A stretch of DNA of 15,510 nt from JAAEUE01 sp039180225. GTDB lineage: Bacteria > Pseudomonadota > Alphaproteobacteria > Rhizobiales > CAJQND01. The notes below the pieces were generated by a model. It did no database searches, was not told the origin of the DNA, and saw only the letters and a program-made list of their open reading frames with translations. The stretch lies in contig JBCDDQ010000103.1 of the NCBI GenBank assembly GCA_039180225.1, positions 1-15,510 of the forward strand, read 5' to 3'. The position numbers and the translations under genes are program-made. Shown piece after piece: positions 11,980 through 15,510 of this stretch; the first letter of the stretch is position 1; each line of letters begins with the position of its first letter.

Positions 11980-13473
11980 ATGGGCCGGATTCTTTCCATT
12001 TCCTCTTTGGTGACGCGGGGCCGGGTGGGCAACGCGATCGCTGTGCCCATGCTGGAAGCGCTGGGCCATGAAGTGTGGGCCATGCCCACGATCCAGCTCT
12101 CTTCGCGCCCGGGCCTTGGCACCGTGGAACCCCAAGCGGTTCCGGCGGACATGATCACTCGGTTCACCGATGCACTGGCTGCCGATGGGCAGTTGGAGCG
12201 CCTGGATGGTGTGTTGACCGGCTATCTGCCGTCTGACGCGCATGTGCAGGCCGCCGCGGCGGCGGTGCGCCGGGCCAAAGCGGCCAATCCGGACCTGATC
12301 TACCTGTGCGACCCCGTGATGGGTGATGAGGACAAGGGGCTTTATATCGATGCGCGGGCGGCTCAGGCCATCAGGTCGGACCTGATTGGCCTGGCCGATG
12401 TGGCAACGCCCAATCTGTTTGAACTTCAGTGGCTTGTGCAGAGTGGCCAGAGGGATGTGCGCACGCTTGCCGAACGGCTTGCTCCGCCATGGGTGGCCGT
12501 GACGTCTGCCGGTGGGCACGGGGCGCAGATCAGCAACCTCCTGGTCCCAGAAGGCAGGGCGCTTGAGCGGCATTCGGAGCTTTATGACGGCGTGCCCAAC
12601 GGCACGGGCGATCTGTTTGCCGCGCTCCTGTTGGAGGGGCTGGTGGCGGGGCGCGCACCGGACGTGGCGTTCGCATCCGCCTCAGACCGGCTTAAGGCGG
12701 TGATCCAACGCAGCGTGGGCGGGGAGGTTTTGACCTGGTCCGTGCTGTTCAGCGAGACCTTTCCGGCCTTTCATGTGAGCGGGGTGGACGGCTGTCCCGG
12801 CGGTTGGGTGGCGGTGCACTGGGATGGCGGCGACACCGCGCGGGCGGAGCTTTTTGAGAGTTTTTCGGCTCTGCTGCAAAGCCAGGCGGACATCATTGCC
12901 GTGGACATGCCGATCGGGCTGCCGGATATGGCGGGCCGGGCCTGCGAAAGCCTGGCGCGGCAACGGCTGGGCCAGCGGCAATCCTCGGTGTTTGCCGTGC
13001 CGTCCCGGGCCGCGGCCATGGAGGAGGACTACCGGCGCTCCTGCGAGGTTAACCTCGCCCATTCCGACCCGCCCAAGAAGGTCTCCAAGCAGTGTTTCAA
13101 CCTGTTGCCGAAAATCAGGCAGATCGATGCCCTGATCACGCCGGAAATGCAGGCGCGGGTCTTCGAAGTGCATCCCGAGCTCGCGTTTTGGGCCTTGAAC
13201 GGCGAGGCGTCGCTGCCGGTGGCCAAGAAGATCAAGAGCCGCGCCAATCCAGAAGGGTTAGAGTTTCGCCGCGCTCTGCTGCGCGCCAACGGCTTTCCCA
13301 TCGATACCCTGGTGACGGGCAACTGGCCCAAATCAAAGGTGGGAGAAGATGATATTCTGGACGCCTGTGCTTGCGCCTGGAGCGCGATGCGCATATTCCG
13401 GGGTGAACACGTAACCCTGCCTCAAAACCCGGTGCGCGATGGCCGGGGATTAAGAATGGAAATCAATGCCTGA
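11980..13473 (+). CDS. Pyridoxal kinase (PdxY/PdxK-like) fused to a DUF429 domain
   Basis: This 497 aa protein joins two domains. Residues 1 to about 257 are a ribokinase-superfamily pyridoxal kinase: MGRILSISSLVTRGRVGN at the start, the DPVMGD motif at 111-116, ATPNLFELQWL at 142-152, and the anion-hole/catalytic NGTGD at 207-211 with Asp211. It should phosphorylate pyridoxal or related vitamers with ATP. From about 264 a DUF429 domain follows: VSGVDGCPGGWVAVHWDG, IIAVDMPIGLPD (306-316), SSVFAVPSR (335-343), EVHPELAFWALNG (396-408) and a C-terminal EDDILDACACAW (456-467). DUF429 is a predicted RNase-H-like-fold domain of unknown role; conserved Asp270 and Asp309 could be active-site acids. 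I placed the start at ATG 11980 by homology to kinase N-termini; the longer open frame (from 11827) has no support. The stop overlaps the next gene by 8 nt. Confidence 0.85.
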   Translation: MGRILSISSLVTRGRVGNAIAVPMLEALGHEVWAMPTIQLSSRPGLGTVEPQAVPADMITRFTDALAADGQLERLDGVLTGYLPSDAHVQAAAAAVRRAKAANPDLIYLCDPVMGDEDKGLYIDARAAQAIRSDLIGLADVATPNLFELQWLVQSGQRDVRTLAERLAPPWVAVTSAGGHGAQISNLLVPEGRALERHSELYDGVPNGTGDLFAALLLEGLVAGRAPDVAFASASDRLKAVIQRSVGGEVLTWSVLFSETFPAFHVSGVDGCPGGWVAVHWDGGDTARAELFESFSALLQSQADIIAVDMPIGLPDMAGRACESLARQRLGQRQSSVFAVPSRAAAMEEDYRRSCEVNLAHSDPPKKVSKQCFNLLPKIRQIDALITPEMQARVFEVHPELAFWALNGEASLPVAKKIKSRANPEGLEFRRALLRANGFPIDTLVTGNWPKSKVGEDDILDACACAWSAMRIFRGEHVTLPQNPVRDGRGLRMEINA

Positions 13474-14413
13474 GCTCATCACCAAAGCGGCGATCGAAGC
13501 CGCCTATGAACGCATTGCCGGCCGTGTCCGCCGCACGCCCGTTATGGCCCTGGATGGCCAAGCGGTGGGCCATGACACTGATCTGGTCCTGAAGCTTGAA
13601 TGTCTGCAGCATGCCGGATCGTTTAAGCCGCGCGGCGCCTTCAACAGTCTCCTGGGTGCCGAGGTGCCTGAGGCCGGTGTGGTGGCCGCATCGGGCGGCA
13701 ATCATGGTGCGGCGGTTGCCTACGCGGCCAGCACGCTGGGGCATCCGGCGCACATATTCGTGCCCGAGATCGCCTCGCCGGCGAAGATCAACCTGATCAG
13801 ATCCTGCGGTGCTGAAATGCATGTGACCGGCGCGCGCTATGCGGACGCGCTCGCCGCCAGCGAAGAGTATCAGGCCGCGTCAGGCGCCAAGACGATCCAT
13901 GCTTATAACCAGGTCTCAACCTTGGAAGGCCAGGGCACCCTGGGGCTGGAGCTGGAAGACCAGGCGCCGGATCTGGACACGGTGCTGATCGCCGTCGGCG
14001 GCGGCGGCTTTATCGGCGGAGTGGCGTCCTGGTATGAGGGCCGCGTCAAGATCGTCGGTGTTGAGCCGGAAACCTCCCGCTGTCTGCATGCGGCGCTCGA
14101 GGCCGGAACGCCCGTGCCGGTCTCCCCGGAAGGGGTTGCGGCCGACAGTCTGGGGGCGAGCTCAGCCGGGGACATCATGTTTCCCATCGCGCAAAGGTAT
14201 GTGGATCACGTGGCGCTGGTGAGCGATGAGGCGATCACGGCCACGCAAAGGTGGTGCTGGCTCAATCTTCGCCTGGCCTCAGAGCCTGGCGGGGCTGCGG
14301 CTCTGGCCGCTTTGCTGCATGGCGTTTACAAGCAGGCCCCTGGCGAACGGGTGGGCGTGGTCATGTGCGGGGGGAATGTGGACTTGTCCAAGCTGACAGA
14401 TATCTGCGCATGA
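13466..14413 (+). CDS. PLP-dependent threonine/serine dehydratase-like enzyme
   Basis: This 315 aa fold-type II PLP enzyme forms a Schiff base through Lys54 in GSFKPRGAFN. Further sites are the substrate loop ASGGNHG (75-81), the phosphate-binding glycine loop VGGGGFIGG (177-185) and CGGN near the C-terminus (Cys301). There is no ACT regulatory domain, so it resembles catabolic threonine/serine dehydratases, 3-hydroxyaspartate dehydratase or serine racemase rather than feedback-controlled IlvA. Likely chemistry is deamination of a beta-hydroxy amino acid to a 2-oxoacid and ammonia. Its ATG lies inside the last codons of the pyridoxal-kinase fusion, so the genes for the cofactor kinase and a PLP user are translationally coupled. 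It overlaps the next gene by ATGA. Confidence 0.88.
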   Translation: MPELITKAAIEAAYERIAGRVRRTPVMALDGQAVGHDTDLVLKLECLQHAGSFKPRGAFNSLLGAEVPEAGVVAASGGNHGAAVAYAASTLGHPAHIFVPEIASPAKINLIRSCGAEMHVTGARYADALAASEEYQAASGAKTIHAYNQVSTLEGQGTLGLELEDQAPDLDTVLIAVGGGGFIGGVASWYEGRVKIVGVEPETSRCLHAALEAGTPVPVSPEGVAADSLGASSAGDIMFPIAQRYVDHVALVSDEAITATQRWCWLNLRLASEPGGAAALAALLHGVYKQAPGERVGVVMCGGNVDLSKLTDICA

Positions 14414-15039
14414 GCGCGGTGTGCTTTGATCTGGACGGCACCCTGACCGACCCGAAAGAGGGGATTATCGGCTGCATCCGCTACGCCTTGGAGAGGCTGG
14501 GGGCCCCTCAGCCTGACAGCGATGATGATTTAACCTGGTGCATCGGACCGCCATTGCTGGGCAGTTTTGAGCAACTGGTGGGCGACAAGGCGTCCGAGGC
14601 GCTGGCGCTCTACCGGGAGCGGTTTGGGGATGTGGGCCTCTTTGAGAATGCGGTTTTTCCGGGTATTCGCGGCGTGCTGGATGCGCTAAAAGGCGAGGAT
14701 CGCCGCCTTTTCGTGGCCACCAGCAAGCCGACGGTCTATGCGGAGCGGATCCTCAAGCATTTTGAGCTGTATGACTTTTTCGAGCATGTCTATGGATCGG
14801 AGCTGGACGGCACGCGCGCAGACAAGACGGAGTTGCTGGCCTGGGTCTTGGCCCAATCGAAACTGGACGCCTCATCTGCTGTCATGATCGGCGACCGGCG
14901 CCACGATGTGATCGGCGCGCGCAACAACGGCATGGACGCGATCGGGGTTCTTTACGGCTATGGCGATGCCGACGAGCTGTCCGGGGCCGGTGCCCGCGTG
15001 TTGTGCCCGAGGCCTGAAGACCTGACGGCGCTGCTCTAG
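14410..15039 (+). CDS. HAD-superfamily hydrolase, phosphoglycolate phosphatase-like
   Basis: This 209 aa protein carries all HAD motifs: FDLDGTLTD with Asp7 and Asp9, ATSKP at 103-107 (motif II), Lys139 in RADKTEL, and GDRRHDVIGA at 161-170 (motifs III/IV). The alpha-helical cap between residues 15 and 85 is of the Gph type. Such enzymes dephosphorylate small metabolites (phosphoglycolate, pyrophosphate, PLP and others). ATG 14410 overlaps the preceding stop as ATGA; the longer upstream frame runs through the dehydratase gene and is not real. Given the operon, a role in PLP or pyridoxine-phosphate turnover is conceivable but unproven. Its stop overlaps the stop of the convergent permease gene in a shared CTAG. 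Confidence 0.87.
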   Translation: MSAVCFDLDGTLTDPKEGIIGCIRYALERLGAPQPDSDDDLTWCIGPPLLGSFEQLVGDKASEALALYRERFGDVGLFENAVFPGIRGVLDALKGEDRRLFVATSKPTVYAERILKHFELYDFFEHVYGSELDGTRADKTELLAWVLAQSKLDASSAVMIGDRRHDVIGARNNGMDAIGVLYGYGDADELSGAGARVLCPRPEDLTALL

Positions 15040-15510
15040 GCCCCCATCGTAGCGGTGCCGCATATATAGACCCCCAGCAGCAGCAGGGCGGAAAAGAAGA
15101 TCCGCCGGAACGTCGCCTCCGGAAGGTGGGCGCGGATCTTCTGGCCCACCACCATGCCCATAAGCGCCGGCGCCAGGCCGGCCAGCGAGAAGAGGCCCTT
15201 TTCCGCCGTCAGCAACTGATTGCTCTGCAGCGCCAGGGCCAGGGCCAGGGCGAGGGTGGAGAGCGTGAAAAGAACCCCCATGGCCTGGATCAGCATATCG
15301 CGGGGGAGCCCGATGGCCTGGAGGAACATCACGCCGGGCACCACGAAGGAGCCGGTCATGCCGGTCAGCACACCGTTCACAGCTCCGGCGAGCGGGCCGG
15401 CCCAGATCTCCTGACGCGGGGCCACGGACAGGCGCAGGCCCGCCAGCGAGATCACCGCATAGGTCACCAGCAGCAGACCCAAAAGCGCTGACAGATAGGC
15501 CAGATCCACC
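15036..15510 (-). CDS. TauE/SafE family permease (C-terminal part; gene continues beyond the window)
   Basis: About 157 residues of a polytopic inner-membrane protein are visible, with at least four hydrophobic helices. The second-repeat signature AGPLAGAVNGVLTGMTGSFVVPGVMFLQAIGLP matches TauE/SafE (DUF81) proteins, which move sulfite, sulfoacetate or other small organic anions across the membrane. Family members are about 250 aa, so roughly the first 90 residues lie beyond position 15510. The GTG at 15509 is likely internal and not the start. The substrate is unknown. A sulfur anion would fit with the ComDE-like enzyme and MsrP elsewhere in the window, but they are far apart. A run of Ala-Leu pairs is encoded by a hexamer repeat. 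Confidence 0.85.
   Translation of the reverse strand, partial: VDLAYLSALLGLLLVTYAVISLAGLRLSVAPRQEIWAGPLAGAVNGVLTGMTGSFVVPGVMFLQAIGLPRDMLIQAMGVLFTLSTLALALALALQSNQLLTAEKGLFSLAGLAPALMGMVVGQKIRAHLPEATFRRIFFSALLLLGVYICGTATMGA
15232..15255. repeat. Hexanucleotide tandem repeat (GCCAGG x3 plus GCGAGG)
   Basis: Four consecutive 6-nt units encode alternating Leu-Ala residues in a membrane helix of the TauE/SafE-like protein. Because the unit length is a multiple of three, slippage would change helix length without shifting the frame. Confidence 0.7.

Noticed and set aside
12240..12275. GC-rich repetitive run in the kinase gene
   Set aside because: It is ordinary coding sequence for an alanine-rich helix (QAAAAAVRRAK), not a repeat element.

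Overview
The window looks like chromosomal DNA of a GC-rich alphaproteobacterium. The evidence is the succinate dehydrogenase subunit types, a mesaconyl-CoA hydratase gene beside a CitE-like gene resembling Mcl2 of Rhodobacter, and palindromic repeats with the CCGTCATCCC/GGGATGACGG arms common in that class. I cannot name a genus. I saw no transposase, phage gene, tRNA, rRNA or CRISPR array. Nearly all of the window is coding.

Layout. (1) 35-2423, plus strand: an aldehyde dehydrogenase of the aminobutyraldehyde/betaine-aldehyde type and a 3-hydroxyacyl-CoA dehydrogenase-fold protein related to L-carnitine dehydrogenase, 13 nt apart. (2) 2440-2538: a palindromic repeat between convergent genes. 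(3) 2543-3646, minus strand: a two-subunit thiamine-diphosphate decarboxylase like sulfopyruvate/phosphonopyruvate decarboxylase (ComD, ComE). (4) 3647-4027: 381 nt without a credible protein gene. It holds a comD-side promoter with an overlapping palindrome, a second palindrome, several stem-loops and a strong plus-strand terminator, together suggesting an unannotated small RNA. (5) 4028-5532, minus strand: msrP and an ArsR-family regulator, separated by a second palindromic repeat. (6) 5599-11840, minus strand: a metabolic block read in the order mcl2-like, mch, sdhC, sdhD, sdhA, a small secreted Cys protein, sdhB and a VOC protein. (7) 11980-15039, plus strand: a pyridoxal-kinase/DUF429 fusion, a PLP-dependent threonine/serine dehydratase-like enzyme and a HAD phosphatase, with overlapping ends. 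(8) 15036-15510, minus strand: the C-terminal part of a TauE/SafE permease that runs off the window.

How the genes may work together. The mcl2-mch-sdh block joins late ethylmalonyl-CoA pathway steps (mesaconyl-CoA hydration, malyl-CoA chemistry) to succinate oxidation in the TCA cycle. The pdx-fusion operon places a likely PLP-producing kinase directly before a PLP-dependent enzyme. At the left end, a hydroxyacid dehydrogenase, a TPP decarboxylase and an aldehyde dehydrogenase could in principle run hydroxyacid to oxoacid to aldehyde to acid; the substrate is unknown and a sulfonate or a quaternary amine is possible. The best candidates for something undescribed are the kinase-DUF429 fusion, the putative small RNA with a C-rich loop at 3790-4023, and the small Cys protein between sdhA and sdhB.
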